64,000 bases of DNA from Limnanthes douglasii subsp. nivea (taxonomy: Eukaryota; Streptophyta; Magnoliopsida; Brassicales; Limnanthaceae). Each line of letters opens with the position of its first letter. Within the stretch, counting starts at the first letter, position 1. Below the pieces are notes generated by a model. It was not told where the DNA came from. It did no database searches and was given only the letters and a program-made list of their open reading frames with translations. The position numbers were made by a program, and so were the translations under genes. The stretch spans positions 69,092,352 to 69,156,351 of the forward strand of contig JAUPFV010000004.1 in the NCBI GenBank assembly GCA_036936605.1. Direction: 5' to 3'. Positions 24,301 through 39,772 of the stretch are shown here, in pieces.

Positions 24301-25175
24301 GTTTTCCTTTGTCGTGGGAGCTCGTCTCCTGCATTCTTAATAATGTGAATAAGGAAATGGTGGTGGTCGGCGCAAAAAAAATTAAGAAAAAAATAAAGAC
24401 TTCCATTCGGTTAGGTGTTCTACCGAATTAGTAGCTTTTCAAAGATATATTTTTTTCCAAAACATATTATTCATAACATGTCACAAAAGCAGTTATCTTT
24501 TTAAATATTTTAAACATTTAAAAACTATATTAATAGATTAGATGTTTTAAAGAAAATGCCTCAAAACAAATTGATATAATATTTAAAAAATGGTTGAAAC
24601 CTCCTAAAAAACTATCTAATTTAAAAAGTCAATGAATTTGTAATATATATATATATATATATGAACCGAAAAAAATCCAAAATTAAAAACACAATTTTCA
24701 AACTTGAACTATTTATAAAAAACTTTAAAAGAAATATTCTAAAAAAAATCTATCCAATTTGCATTAACAAAATGATCCAACAAATATATAGGTTATTTTT
24801 TTTGGTTCGATAATAAATGTAATTATACATAAAGAGGACGTTAATCAAGACATTTGTGAAAGGTAGTTGATTTACATATATGTGCACAAAACAAATTGGT
24901 GTCTTTTGGAAAACATCACACCCTTACAATTGGTGCGTAAAACCCTAATGTATATATACCGTTGGAGAGCACACATTTTGCATATCCAAGTAAAAAGAAA
25001 AGTGTTTCTCATCAGTGCATTTGTCAATTACATCCAAATGAATTCCTCTGTAACAATTTGTTCTGTCCCTTCTCTTTATGAAAAAAATTATACTGTTTCA
25101 AAAGAATATTTTGAAGTTTTTTATGAAGTGGACATCATCCTTTTCACTAGATTCGTGTTGTACTTAGGGCGTGAC

Positions 25176-26191
25176 ATGGCAGAGTCAATCCAGGTGATGG
25201 GATTCCTCCTATTTCTGGAACACGAGGATAAGACACGGAACTTGGTGGCTGACTTGTGCGAAGATGACGATGAAACAATCAGCGCCCTAGCAGAGGAAGT
25301 GTCCTTATGTCTTAGATGCATCAAGAGTGAAGAGTGGCCTTTCATTGAAGGGCACGACGAGGGTATGATCCCTATTATTCAAAGTAGACTAAGGAACAAA
25401 AACCTTGATCTCAAATTCTTTCATTATCACCGAGTGGAGATCGTAGACACGGTTATGAAGAATGTGAACAACATTTGCTTGAGAGCATTTGCGGATGTCA
25501 TTGCCAATATTACACAAAATCATTGTGGCCAAGTCATTAACCCACCTAATATTCACCCATCCTCCCCTGAAAATGAGATGTTTAATGGCATAAGTATCAG
25601 CCAATATGGATATAACCATCCGGACATTATGCAGTCAGAAATATGTGCCCTTCGGGAGAGGGATATTCTGGAGAGTCAAAGGAACAAATCACAAGCGGGA
25701 GAAACCTTTGAACCTGCAAATGATAGAACAATGTTTCTCACTTTCTCAAAAGGGTATCCTCTTTCACACATACAAGTCAGAGAATTTTTTACAAGGTCAG
25801 TATATTCCACATAATTTTGTAAAGTTCTTTAAAGGCCTGTCAATCAAAACATAATTCGTATAACAAAATTTTGAAAAAAGAAACTGTTACTTATTAATGA
25901 AGTTAATTTCCAGTAAAAATGCATTTGTAGGTCAGTACATACATATAATCTGTCTCTGTGCTTTGCTCCTTCTGAAACTTTTTATACTAATGTTTAAAAT
26001 ACTGCTATAACAGGAAATTTGGGGATTGCATAGAAACTATTCCTATGCAAAGAGTAGACGTACGTGAGCAGTCGCTGTATGCACGTGTTGTGCTCCGAAC
26101 TGCTCCAATGCTCCAAGCAGTGCTTGGCGGAGTCGCCAAGGCCAAGTTCACTATTAATGGCAAGCATGTTCGGGCTCGCAAATATGTCTAA
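25176..26191 (+). CDS. RRM-like family protein, unit 3 copy
   Basis: Exon 1 is 25176-25795 and exon 2 is 26014-26191. The 265-aa product is identical to the unit 2 protein as far as I compared (Pro217, Ala261). Confidence 0.75.
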
Positions 26192-27359
26192 ACCTATCCG
26201 ATAGTGTTGGAGGATTAATACATCATTCCGCCTTTGGTTCAAAGTGCAACAAATGAGTTTATTTTTTGTCCGTGTTTTAATTTTCTTTCAGTGTAGGGTT
26301 CTTCTTCTTCATTTATAAAAAATAAAATTTTGATGAAGATTTTGGTTTTAAAACAAAGTGTATGAGTATTGGTTGGAGATGGGTATTTTCTACCGTCCAA
26401 ATACGTAATATAATAGGTTTTCTTTTTCATAACTTTCTTGGACTCCGTTTCCATATGTAGCATTTGATTTATCTTCGGTTTCAAATTATATTTTTTTATA
26501 TTAAAAATCGGATATGGCCATGAATAGAGCAACGACCATTTCTATGATAAAAGTTTTAATTATATTATTTTTTATTTAGTCCGTTGTTAATCAAATAACG
26601 TTAGAAATCAAAATGCGCCACTTCAGACACAAAACACAATAAAAAAATCAAAAATAGAAAAAATGGGTAAACAATAATGTCTATCTCTGCGGATGCTAAC
26701 TTAAGAAAAAACGTTTCACTGTGATAAAAGAATGTGACAATTATCTTTTCTATAACCCTAGAGATCTAGTTATAGTGGATTAAATGGATAACATATAATG
26801 GTTGTTCGTGTAATGGATCTAATATTGTAAACCTCGTGAATAATGGACTCATTCTCAAAAAATATTTTATATGATACCAATATCTTTTGGTCACTATCAC
26901 CAAATAAACGTTTCGTTCATCTTATTTTGTCAAATACCCTTAAGGCATCCACTTGATGGGAACCCCAATTCGTTTTAGAGAATCTCGTTTTTGTCTAAGT
27001 GATACAGCCTTAGAATTATATAAGTTGGATTCTCGTGTGTAGTTATTATATTTAGCAACAAAACAATAGCTTTGGCTAAATATAATTGTATGTAACTTAA
27101 ATTATTATTATAAATTAACATTCTTATTTTTATATAACAAAATAAGAATTGTTTAGCAACCAACTTTTTTTATTTGTCATAATTTTATTTTAATTTTTCT
27201 TATTTATAAATTAAATATTTCTAATTGACCAATTAAAATATTAAAATTCTATTTATAAATTTAATATTTGTAATTAATTAATTATAATATTAAATTTAAA
27301 TAACGAGAGTTCTCTCGCCAAGTAAATTCAAATTATAAGCTAAAATAGATACTCAAACA

Positions 27360-27390
<31 letters not shown>

Positions 27391-27476
27391 ATGTTTACAA
27401 AAACTAGGCTTTATAAGAACAACTATTAAATTCTATATTTATCAAAATTAATAAATCACATAAAATCTAACACATT

Positions 27477-28830
27477 TCAACAACCAATTTGGTGGGTCAC
27501 TACTATTGAGATTGGTGTCTTTAAAAACAGCGTTAATGAATTTTTTTTATTCGATTTTTTGAATTGTTTATCTTGTTCACTATCCTTTAATTGCATAACT
27601 TCTCTATTTTTTGACGAAGAAGATATAGTAAATTGAGAATTATTTGACTGAGAAAAAAATCTACCAAGACTAGGAATAACATTACCCGGTTTTAAACTAA
27701 TCTTAATATTTGTTGAAACATTCGGATACGAATCAGATAAAGAAGTATCGGGAGCACTTTTGTTTTTGTGATATAAATCAGAAATAAAGTACTAAAGAAA
27801 ATACGAAATTCACGAGTCGTGAATGAGGAGATAAGAAGATCATATAAAATAAAATCACAAATGATGCAACCTATGTATATAGAAAATGAAAAAGTAATAT
27901 TCATATTAATCATGTATAATTTTTAAAAATAACTGCATCAAAATGATTATGTCAAATTAAATAATTATATATAAGTCAATAATAAAATATACTACATAGT
28001 AATGTATATACATGCACAAATGACAAAGTTACAAGAAATTTATCTTCAAATTCAGGTAACGAAGAGAGAAATATAATAAAGAATAACCGAAACCAACCAA
28101 TAAATTGAGTCATGAATGAGTTTTAGAAAGATTTGCAATGTTCATCAAAAAATTAATTGTTTGCTCGCCAAAAGAGGTGGAATTTAGTTTTCAACAAAAC
28201 TTCATCAAAAGTGGAAGGATTTTTCTTGCTAGAAGGAGGGAACTTGTCAAAAGTAGTATGATTTTATTCTTCATAGCATGGATTGCATCATAAACTGAAG
28301 CATTCTTATTGTTAGGTCAAAGTATTCGCCAGAGGTGGTGATATTTTTATTACTAGTAACAACGGTTGTATTAGGGTAGAAGTATTTTTCTTATTGGGAG
28401 CAGAGAACTCGTGAGAAATAGAAAGACATTTCTTCTTGAAAACTGGCACCACGTCGAATCTTTTTGAGTCTTCGTATCTTTTCCTTGAGAGATTCTTCTA
28501 GTTGTGCAGTTTTCCTTTGAGAAGTGTTAAGATTGTCATTATTATGAAAAGGATTAATAACACGGTCATGTTTTATTTTTTCGCAGATAAAGTTGTTGAG
28601 AGTATCATCAAAATCAACATCTTGGAGAGATTATTATGCATTATGGTCACGTTTATTTTTCCGACAAACAATCTTGTTAGGAGAAGCATCATCAATACTT
28701 GTTTATGTTTTCTTAGAACATTCAATCTGAAACCGAATTCGTTTTTGTTACACATTCGTTGAAGAAGAATACCTTGAACATATTAAGTAGTAGTTTCTTC
28801 TCCGGCTGTAGTAGGAGTAACATTTCCATC
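27477..28830 (-). pseudogene. Decayed minus-strand gene (unit 3)
   Basis: Same remnant as in unit 2: open stretches at 28630-28391 and 27791-27477 on the minus strand with no start codon. No new lesion noticed. Confidence 0.4.
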
Positions 28831-31800
28831 ATAAGTTATGGTCAGTTATCGAACAGATAAAACCAAGTAACGAGAAATTTTGTACTATAAAATGGAGGGA
28901 TACGTAAGATACCAAACCGAGTAAGAAGAAAATAATAGGTTTAGGTTTGATAGATGATTTATGTCAAAACCTTCATAAATATTTCTAAACAACTTCTAAT
29001 AACTAGTAGAATATACAAAAGAGTGAAATACAAAAGAGAAACGTGAGTAAGCATGCAACAAAAAAAGAAGTTAAAATGTAATTAGAAAATCTTATATTAT
29101 GTGTGTTCATCCAGCTTCATTCGATTTGACCATACTCTTGTTCAGTTAAATATTATGTTTTCTCGGTTACAAAAATTAAGGTGGTTTTGCAATGGCGGTT
29201 TTCCGACGAATGGGTTTTTCGAGTTTCTAAATATTAATATTTGTGAGGAAATTTAGAAACTATATAGATATTCTCGGAATTTTTGAGCTAAGCATTATAC
29301 GATGAGTATTGTGCAGTATCCATTAGTAGTTAGATGGGTAGGAAATATGCAAACATTTAACAAATCTTGGATGAATCTAGAAAGAGGTAATCAAAGACCC
29401 AATGATATACGGAAATAAAGAAACAGGCTTCTTCTTTTCTGTTTTGATAGATTAATTCATCAGTTTAGAAACACGAGTAATATATCATCAGGAAACCCTT
29501 ATTCATTTTCAACGAGTTGATGTTCGTCTTCAATCATATTCTTCAAGGTTCTAAATAATTTACCAAAAAGTTAGTTTATAAATTATTTTTCCAAAATCTA
29601 CACGAGAAGGTTTGTTCATTACTTGTTTGGAAGGTCTTTTTCTTTTAAGAACCATTTATGGATAAAAAGAAGAAACTTTATCGGTAGGGTTTTCAAACTG
29701 ATTAAGTCTCTATTTTTTTTTTAACAAAAGATCATGAAAACAAAATTTTAGGCCCAACAAGGGGTTCATGAGAAGAGGAATTAAGGTTAATACTACAGTT
29801 CAAATGGTGAAGTGTGAAGTAAGAATTTCTATTACGAAATTAGGGATTTACCAACAAATCAATAATATTTATTATATTATAACCATATTTTATTAGAAAT
29901 CAGAACATGCATGAAAAAGATAAAGAGAGAAATCGATGTAGAAAATACCTACCGAAAGGATTCGAATACGAAGATGGATTTTTCGATATAATTATGGATT
30001 TACTTGCATAAAATCTGAGTCGTTTGATAAAAGTAGGATCAATGGTAAAATAGAGTTCATATATTTAAAAATAATAAAACGATTTAATTTTCTAAATAGT
30101 GAAATGATTTTTAAATGCTTCTGAATTCATAAGTGGTTAATATTATAATTAATTACACATATAAGTGATTTAGTAAAATTTTGTGAATGCCATAACTTTT
30201 AAATAAAATTAACTCTTAATGTTACCTTCTTTACTTATTTAGTAGTGTTTGAAAATTGTTTTAGAAAATTAAATCATGGACTAGAGGAGTCGTTATAATC
30301 TTATATTCTATAGATGGTATATATTTTTTATAATGACGATGTAAATATATATCTAAAATAACAAAAATATAACATGCATTTCATAAGAGAAAAACGAAAA
30401 ACGAAAGACAGGGTCGAATATATACGAGATGATGATCACAAAAATACAAGATGCGGGTTGCGAAATAAAACACAAGTCCAAATTCATAAGGTGAAGAGAG
30501 AGTGAGCTAAAATGGAAAAAGAGAAGTGGAAAAGTATGATTAGGATTGTATGACAAAAATATTTTTGTACCAAAAATTCTGAAGAATGGATAACAAAAAC
30601 AAAAAAGACAACTAAGAAGAAGGAGAATGATTAGGAGGAAATTATCGTTAAAACTATATTGTGGATATATTTGTAATTTTAAGAATGTATGATATTTAAA
30701 TAACAATATAAAATTTTATGAGATTGCGTTAGAAATTATTCAGTTGGAAAATGGAATTAAAAATCATTAGCTATTGATATTTCTGTTTAAACAATAATCC
30801 TATTAAATATAAAAAAATGGAAAACAATTCTCAACCCAATATTAAAGCATTCAAAATAAATTTTAATGATTTTTAGAGTAACATTAAAATATGAAACTGT
30901 TTTTTTTTTTACTTGGTTTTATATTTGTGTCCAATACATTATTCAGAGTTCCTAAAAATTGACATCCAATTTTTAAATAAGGTGCCATAAATAACCTCCT
31001 GCCAATTTTTAAATAAGGTGTCATCATGTTCACCAAAGGGATCAAATTTTCTGTTATTACGACTTTATAGATACTTAATTCAACTCATGGTGAATATAGC
31101 CCTATTCTTTGATGGTATCAGACTTTATGTGGCTTCCCAATTGCTTTTAATACATCGAAAATTGCTTCCCCATTGTACATATATTCAAGTAAGTTTGCTA
31201 GAGAAATCCACATGAGTTATGGAAGATTCATACTTAAGGTTAAAGTGAGGGTTTCATTTTAAAACTTCATATGCGGAAATGCTTATGGTCGCAAAGGGAA
31301 GGATTACAATCACATATGGACCCACATTTCATTAGAACTTGTGGACTTATCATAATTTGGCTATTAACGAATGTTTTGAGTTGGACTAAAATCTTGTCAT
31401 GTCTTGTGTTGTATAGCAAATTGACATGTTGCTTCCTTTCTTGATACGAGCATTGATGTCAAGTGATTCTTTTAGTTTTCCAATAGTCGCTTCTGCATAG
31501 GTTTGGGTATTTGAAATAGATTATTGGTTTTTATTTTTTTGTAAATAAAGGTTTATTGAAAACGTTATATGGGCCTAAGATTGAGTATTTGATGAGTAAA
31601 ATACTGTGATTTTGTGACAAAACTAGCATTTAATAAGAAGCTGTGATTTTGTGATAAAACTTACATTTTGTGGTTAATTGATCAGAAACTTAATTTGACA
31701 GAGGAGGAAAGTCCTCAACATTCAATAAATCCGAAGTGTTTTCGGAAATAATTTTGGATCTCGTGAAGATAATTTGAAAGGAGGGTGATGGGCGGGTTTT

Positions 31801-32670
31801 CCTTTGTCGTGGGAGCTCGTCTCCTGCATTCTTAATAATGTGAATAAGGAAATGGTGGTGGTCGGCGCAAAAAAAATTAAGAAAAAAATAAAGACTTCCA
31901 TTCGGTTAGGTGTTCTACCGAATTAGTAGCTTTTCAAAGATATATTTTTTTCCAAAACATATTATTCATAACATGTCACAAAAGCAGTTATCTTTTTAAA
32001 TATTTTAAACATTTAAAAACTATATTAATAGATTAGATGTTTTAAAGAAAATGCCTCAAAACAAATTGATATAATATTTAAAAAATGGTTGAAACCTCCT
32101 AAAAAACTATCTAATTTAAAAAGTCAATGAATTTGTAATATATATATATATATATATGAACCGAAAAAAATCCAAAATTAAAAACACAATTTTCAAACTT
32201 GAACTATTTATAAAAAACTTTAAAAGAAATATTCTAAAAAAAATCTATCCAATTTGCATTAACAAAATGATCCAACAAATATATAGGTTATTTTTTTTGG
32301 TTCGATAATAAATGTAATTATACATAAAGAGGACGTTAATCAAGACATTTGTGAAAGGTAGTTGATTTACATATATGTGCACAAAACAAATTGGTGTCTT
32401 TTGGAAAACATCACACCCTTACAATTGGTGCGTAAAACCCTAATGTATATATACCGTTGGAGAGCACACATTTTGCATATCCAAGTAAAAAGAAAAGTGT
32501 TTCTCATCAGTGCATTTGTCAATTACATCCAAATGAATTCCTCTGTAACAATTTGTTCTGTCCCTTCTCTTTATGAAAAAAATTATACTGTTTCAAAAGA
32601 ATATTTTGAAGTTTTTTATGAAGTGGACATCATCCTTTTCACTAGATTCGTGTTGTACTTAGGGCGTGAC

Positions 32671-33694
32671 ATGGCAGAGTCAATCCAGGTGATGGGATTC
32701 CTCCTATTTCTGGAACACGAGGATAAGACACGGAACTTGGTGGCTGACTTGTGCGAAGATGACGATGAAACAATCAGCGCCCTAGCAGAGGAAGTGTCCT
32801 TATGTCTTAGATGCATCAAGAGTGAAGAGTGGCCTTTCATTGAAGGGCACGACGAGGGTATGATCCCTATTATTCAAAGTAGACTAAGGAACAAAAACCT
32901 TGATCTCAAATTCTTTCATTATCACCGAGTGGAGATCGTAGACACGGTTATGAAGAATGTGAACAACATTTGCTTGAGAGCATTTGCGGATGTCATTGCC
33001 AATATTACACAAAATCATTGTGGCCAAGTCATTAACCCACCTAATATTCACCCATCCTCCCCTGAAAATGAGATGTTTAATGGCATAAGTATCAGCCAAT
33101 ATGGATATAACCATCCGGACATTATGCAGTCAGAAATATGTGCCCTTCGGGAGAGGGATATTCTGGAGAGTCAAAGGAACAAATCACAAGCGGGAGAAAC
33201 CTTTGAACCTGCAAATGATAGAACAGTGTTTCTCACTTTCTCAAAAGGGTATCCTCTTTCACACATACAAGTCAGAGAATTTTTTACAAGGTCAGTATAT
33301 CCCACATAATTTTGTAAAGTTCTTTAAAGGCCTGTCAATCAAAACATAATTCGTATAACAAAATTTTGAAAAAAGAAACTGTTACTTATTAATGAAGTTA
33401 ATTTCCAGTAAAAATGCATTTTGGCATTTGTAGGTCAGTACATACATATAATCTGTCTATGTGCTTTGCTCCTTCTGAAACTTTTTATACTAATGTTTAA
33501 AATACTGCTATAACAGGAAATTTGGGGATTGCATAGAAACTATTCGTATGCAAAGAGTAGACGTACGTGAGCAGTCGCTGTATGCACGTGTTGTGCTCCG
33601 AACTGCTCCAATGCTCCAAGCAGTGCTTGGCGGAGTCGCCAAGGCCAAGTTCACTATTAATGGCAAGCATGTTCGGGCTCGCAAATATGTCTAA
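32671..33694 (+). CDS. RRM-like family protein, unit 4 copy
   Basis: Exon 1 is 32671-33290 and exon 2 is 33517-33694; the intron is 8 bases longer than in units 1-3. The product is 265 aa with Val186 instead of Met at the start of the RRM-like first strand, Arg217 (CGT) and Ala261. Otherwise as unit 1. Confidence 0.75.
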
Positions 33695-34863
33695 ACCTAT
33701 CCGATAGTGTTGGAGGATTAATACATCATTCCGCCTTTGGTTCAAAGTGCAACAAATGAGTTTATTTTTTGTCCGTGTTTTAATTTTCTTTCAGTGTAGG
33801 GTTCTTTTTCTTCATTTATAAAAAATAAAATTTTGATGAAGATTTTGGTTTTAAAACAAAGTGTATGAGTATTGGTTGGAGATGGGTATTTTCTACCGTC
33901 CAAATACCTAATATAATAGGTTTTCTTTTTCATAACTTTCTTGGACTCCGTTTCCATATGTAGCATTTGATTTATCTTCGGTTTCAAATTATATTTTTTT
34001 ATATTAAAAATCGGATATGGCCATGAATAGAGCAACGACCATTTCTATGATAAAAGTTTTAATTATATTATTTTTTATTTAGTCCGTTGTTAATCAAATA
34101 ACGTTAGAAATCAAAATGCGCCACTTCAGACACAAAACACAATAAAAAAATCAAAAATAGAAAAAATGGGTAAACAATAATGTCTATCTCTGCGGATGCT
34201 AACTTAAGAAAAAAACGTTTCACTGTGATAAAAGAATGTGACAATTATCTTTTCTATAACCCTAGAGATCTAGTTATAGTGGATTAAATGGATAACATAT
34301 AATGGTTGTTCGTGTAATGGATCTAATATTGTAAACCTCGTGAATAATGGACTCATTCTCAAAAAATATTTTATATGATACCAATATCTTTTGGTCACTA
34401 TCACCAAATAAACGTTTCGTTCATCTTATTTTGTCAAATACCCTTAAGGCATCCACTTGATGGGAACCCCAATTCGTTTTAGAGAATCTCGTTTTTGTCT
34501 AAGTGATACAGCCTTAGAATTATATAAGTTGGATTCTCGTGTGTAGTTATTATATTTAGCAACAAAACAATAGCTTTGGCTAAATATAATTGTATGTAAC
34601 TTAAATTATTATTATAAATTAACATTCTTATTTTTATATAACAAAATAAGAATTGTTTAGCAACCAACTTTTTTTATTTGTCATAATTTTATTTTAATTT
34701 TTCTTATTTATAAATTAAATATTTCTAATTGACCAATTAAAATATTAAAATTCTATTTATAAATTTAATATTTGTAATTAATTAATTATAATATTAAATT
34801 TAAATAACGAGAGTTCTCTCGCCAAGTAAATTCAAATTATAAGCTAAAATAGATACTCAAACA

Positions 34864-34916
<53 letters not shown>

Positions 34917-35000
34917 GTTTACAAAAACTAGGCTTTATAAGAACAACTATTAAATTCTATATTTATCAAAATTAATAAATCACATAAAATCTAACACATT

Positions 35001-36354
35001 TCAACAACCAATTTGGTGGGTCACTACTATTGAGATTGGTGTCTTTAAAAACAGCGTTAATGAATTTTTTTTATTCGATTTTTTGAATTGTTTATCTTGT
35101 TCACTATCCTTTAATTGCATAACTTCTCTATTTTTTGACGAAGAAGATATAGTAAATTGAGAATTATTTGACTGAGAAAAAAATCCACCAAGACTAGGAA
35201 TAACATTACCCGGTTTTAAACTAATCTTAATATTTGTTGAAACATTCGGATACGAATCAGATAAAGAAGTATCGGGAGCACTTTTGTTTTTGTGATATAA
35301 ATCAGAAATAAAGTACTAAAGAAAATACGAAATTCACGAGTCGTGAATGAGGAGATAAGAAGATCATATAAAATAAAATCACAAATGATGCAACCTATGT
35401 ATATAGAAAATGAAAAAGTAATATTCATATTAATCATGTATAATTTTTAAAAATAACTGCATCAAAATGATTATGTCAAATTAAATAATTATATATAAGT
35501 CAATAATAAAATATACTACATAGTAATGTATATACATGCACAAATGACAAAGTTACAAGAAATTTATCTTCAAATTCAGGTAACGAAGAGAGAAATATAA
35601 TAAAGAATAACCGAAACCAACCAATAAATTGAGTCATGAATGAGTTTTAGAAAGATTTGCAATGTTCATCAAAAAATTAATTGTTTGCTCGCCAAAAGAG
35701 GTGGAATTTAGTTTTCAACAAAACTTCATCAAAAGTGGAAGGATTTTTCTTGCTAGAAGGAGGGAACTTGTCAAAAGTAGTATGATTTTATTCTTCATAG
35801 CATGGATTGCATCATAAACTGAAGCATTCTTATTGTTAGGTCAAAGTATTCGCCAGAGGTGGTGATATTTTTATTACTAGTAACAACGGTTGTATTAGGG
35901 TAGAAGTATTTTTCTTATTGGGAGCAGAGAACTCGTGAGAAATAGAAAGACATTTCTTCTTGAAAACTGGCACCACGTCGAATCTTTTTTAGTCTTCGTA
36001 TCTTTTCCTTGAGAGATTCTTCTAGTTGTGCAGTTTTCCTTTGAGAAGTGTTAAGATTGTCATTATTATGAAAAGGATTAATAACACGGTCATGTTTTAT
36101 TTTTTCGCAGATAAAGTTGTTGAGAGTATCATCAAAATCAACATCTTGGAGAGATTATTATGCATTATGGTCACGTTTATTTTTCCGACAAACAATCTTG
36201 TTAGGAGAAGCATCATCAATACTTGTTTATGTTTTCTTAGAACATTCAATCTGAAACCGAATTCGTTTTTGTTACACATTCGTTGAAGAAGAATACCTTG
36301 AACATATTAAGTAGTAGTTTCTTCTCCGGCTGTAGTAGGAGTAACATTTCCATC
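35001..36354 (-). pseudogene. Decayed minus-strand gene (unit 4)
   Basis: Open stretches at 36154-35915 and 35315-35001 on the minus strand. Relative to unit 2 there is one silent Leu codon change in the first and one Arg-to-Gly change in the second (SLGRFF becomes SLGGFF), shared with unit 6. Confidence 0.4.
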
Positions 36355-39300
36355 ATAAGTTATGGTCAGTTATCGAACAGATAAAACCAAGTAACGAGAA
36401 ATTTTGTACTATAAAATGGAGGGATACGTAAGATACCAAACCGAGTAAGAAGCAAATAATAGGTTTAGGTTTGATAGATGATTTATGTCAAAACCTTCAT
36501 AAATATTTCTAAACAACTTCTAATAACTAGTAGAATATACAAAAGAGTGAAATACAAAAGAGAAACGTGAGTAAGCATGCAACAAAAAAAGAAGTTAAAA
36601 TGTAATTAGAAAATCTTATATTATGTGTGTTCATCCAGCTTCATTCGATTTGACCATACTCTTGTTCAGTTAAATATTATGTTTTCTCGGTTACAAAAAT
36701 TAAGGTGGTTTTGCAATGGCGGTTTTCCGACGAATGGGTTTTTCGAGTTTCTAAATATTAATATTTGTGAGGAAATTTAGAAACTATATAGATATTCTCG
36801 GAATTTTTGAGCTAAGCATTATACGATGAGTATTGTGCAGTATCCATTAGTAGTTAGATGGGTAGGAAATATGCAAACATTTAACAAATCTTGGATGAAT
36901 CTAGAAAGAGGTAATCAAAGACCCAATGATATACGGAAATAAAGAAACAGGCTTCTTCTTTTCTGTTTTGATAGATTAATTCATCAGTTTAGAAACACGA
37001 GTAATATATCATCAGGAAACCCTTATTCATTTTCAACGAGTTGATGTTCGTCTTCAATCATATTCTTCAAGGTTCTAAATAATTTACCAAAAAGTTAGTT
37101 TATAAATTATTTTTCCAAAATCTACACGAGAAGGTTTGTTCATTACTTGTTTGGAAGGTCTTTTTCTTTTAAGAACCATTTATGGATAAAAAGAAGAAAC
37201 TTTATCGGTAGGGTTTTCAAACTGATTAAGTCTCTATTTTTTTTTTAACAAAAGATCATGAAAACAAAATTTTAGGCCCAACAAGGGGTTCATGAGAAGA
37301 GGAATTAAGGTTAATACTACAGTTCAAATGGTGAAGTGTGAAGTAAGAATTTCTATTACGAAATTAGGGATTTACCAACAAATCAATAATATTTATTATA
37401 TTATAACCATATTTTATTAGAAATCAGAACATGCATGAAAAAGATAAAGAGAGAAATCGATGTAGAAAATACCTACCGAAAGGATTCGAATACGAAGATG
37501 GATTTTTCGATATAATTATGGATTTACTTGCATAAAATCTGAGTCGTTTGATAAAAGTAGGATCAATGGTAAAATAGAGTTCATATATTTAAAAATAATA
37601 AAACGATTTAATTTTCTAAATAGTGAAATGATTTTTAAATGCTTCTGAATTCATAAGTGGTTAATATTATAATTAATTACACATATAAGTGATTTAGTAA
37701 AATTTTGTGAATGCCATAACTTTTAAATAAAATTAACTCTTAATGTTACCTTCTTTACTTATTTAGTAGTGTTTGAAAATTGTTTTAGAAAATTAAATCA
37801 TGGACTAGAGGAGTCGTTATAATCTTATATTCTATAGATGGTATATATTTTTTATAATGACGATGTAAATATATATCTAAAATAACAAAAATATAACATG
37901 CATTTCATAAGAGAAAAACGAAAAACGAAAGACAGGGTCGAATATATACGAGATGATGATCACAAAAATACAAGATGCGGGTTGCGAAATAAAACACAAG
38001 TCCAAATTCATAAGGTGAAGAGAGAGTGAGCTAAAATGGAAAAAGAGAAGTGGAAAAGTATGATTAGGATTGTATGACAAAAATATTTTTGTACCAAAAA
38101 TTCTGAAGAATGGATAACAAAAACAAAAAAGACAACTAAGAAGAAGGAGAATGATTAGGAGGAAATTATCGTTAAAACTATATTGTGGATATATTTGTAA
38201 TTTTAAGAATGTATGATATTTAAATAACAATATAAAATTTTATGAGATTGCGTTAGAAATTATTCAGTTGGAAAATAGAATTAAAAATCATTAGCTATTG
38301 ATATTTCTGTTTAAACAATAATCCTATTAAATATAAAAAAATGGAAAACAATTCTCAACCCAATATTAAAGCATTCAAAATAAATTTTAATGATTTTTAG
38401 AGTAACATTAAAATATGAAACTGTTTTTTTTTTTACTTGGTTTTATATTTGTGTCCAATACATTATTCAGAGTTCCTAAAAATTGACATCCAATTTTTAA
38501 ATAAGGTGTCATAAATAACCTCCTGCCAATTTTTAAATAAGGTGTCATCATGTTCACCAAAGGGATCAAATTTTCTGTTATTACGACTTTATAGATACTT
38601 AATTCAACTCATGGTGAATATAGCCCTATTCTTTGATGGTATCAGACTTTATGTGGCTTCCCAATTGCTTTTAATACATCAAAAATTGCTTCCCCATTGT
38701 ACATATATTCAAGTAAGTTTGCTAGAGAAATCCACATGAGTTATGGAAGATTCATACTTAAGGTTAAAGTGAGGGTTTCATTTTAAAACTTCATATGCGG
38801 AAATGCTTCGGGTCGCAAAGGGAAGGATTACAATCACATATGGACCCACATTTCATTAGAACTTGTGGACTTATCATAATTTGGCTATTAACGAATGTTT
38901 TGAGTTGGACTAAAATCTTGTCATGTCTTGTGTTGTATAGCAAATTGACATGTTGCTTCCTTTCTTGATACGAGCATTGATGTCAAGTGATTCTTTTAGT
39001 TTTCCAATAGTCGCTTCTGCATAGGTTTGGGTATTTGAAATAGATTATTGGTTTTTATTTTTTTGTAAATAAAGGTTTATTGAAAACGTTATATGGGCCT
39101 AAGATTGAGTATTTGATTAGTAAAATACTGTGATTTTGTGACAAAACTAGCATTTAATAAGAAGCTGTGATTTTGTGATAAAACTTACATTTTGTGGTTA
39201 ATTGATCAGAAACTTAATTTGACAGAGGAGGAAAGTCCTCAACATTCAATAAATCCGAAGTGTTTTCGGAAATAATTTTGGATCTCGTGAAGATAATTTG

Positions 39301-39659
39301 AAAGGAGGGTGATGGGCGGGTTTTCCTTTGTCGTGGGAGCTCGTCTCCTGCATTCTTAATAATGTGAATAAAGAAATGGTGGTGGTCGGCGCATAAAAAA
39401 TTAAGAAAAAAATAAAGACTTCCATTCGGTTAGGTGTTCTACCGAATTAGTAGCTTTTCAAAGATATATTTTTTTCCAAAACATATTATTCATAACATCT
39501 CACAAAAGCATTTATCTTTTTAAATATTTTAAACATTTAAAAACTATATTAATAGATTAGATGTTTTAAAGAAAATACCTCAAAACAAATTGATATAATA
39601 TTTAAAAAATGGTTGAAACCTCCTAAAAAACTATCTAATTTAAAAAGTCAATGAATTTG

Positions 39660-39772
<113 letters not shown>

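Larger units (their letters stand above)
17080..24570. repeat. Tandem unit 2 (7491 bp)
   Basis: Second direct repeat, nearly identical to unit 3. It contains an RRM-like gene, the decayed minus-strand gene region and the 1081-bp segment 20255-21335 that unit 1 lacks. The rest (18701-19981, 21336-24570) is AT-rich with no convincing gene. Confidence 0.95.
24571..32065. repeat. Tandem unit 3 (7495 bp)
   Basis: Third direct repeat. I saw only a handful of single-base differences and a 4-base microsatellite length change from unit 2, making these the closest pair with 4/6. The extra segment is 27750-28830. No other gene is seen in 26192-27476 or 28831-32065. Confidence 0.95.
32066..39589. repeat. 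Tandem unit 4 (7524 bp)
   Basis: Fourth direct repeat. The gene intron carries an 8-base duplication (TTGGCATT region, 33419-33430) shared with units 5 and 6 but absent from 1-3. The extra segment is 35274-36354, and the AT microsatellite at about 34868-34915 is the longest at that site. Non-coding otherwise. Confidence 0.95.
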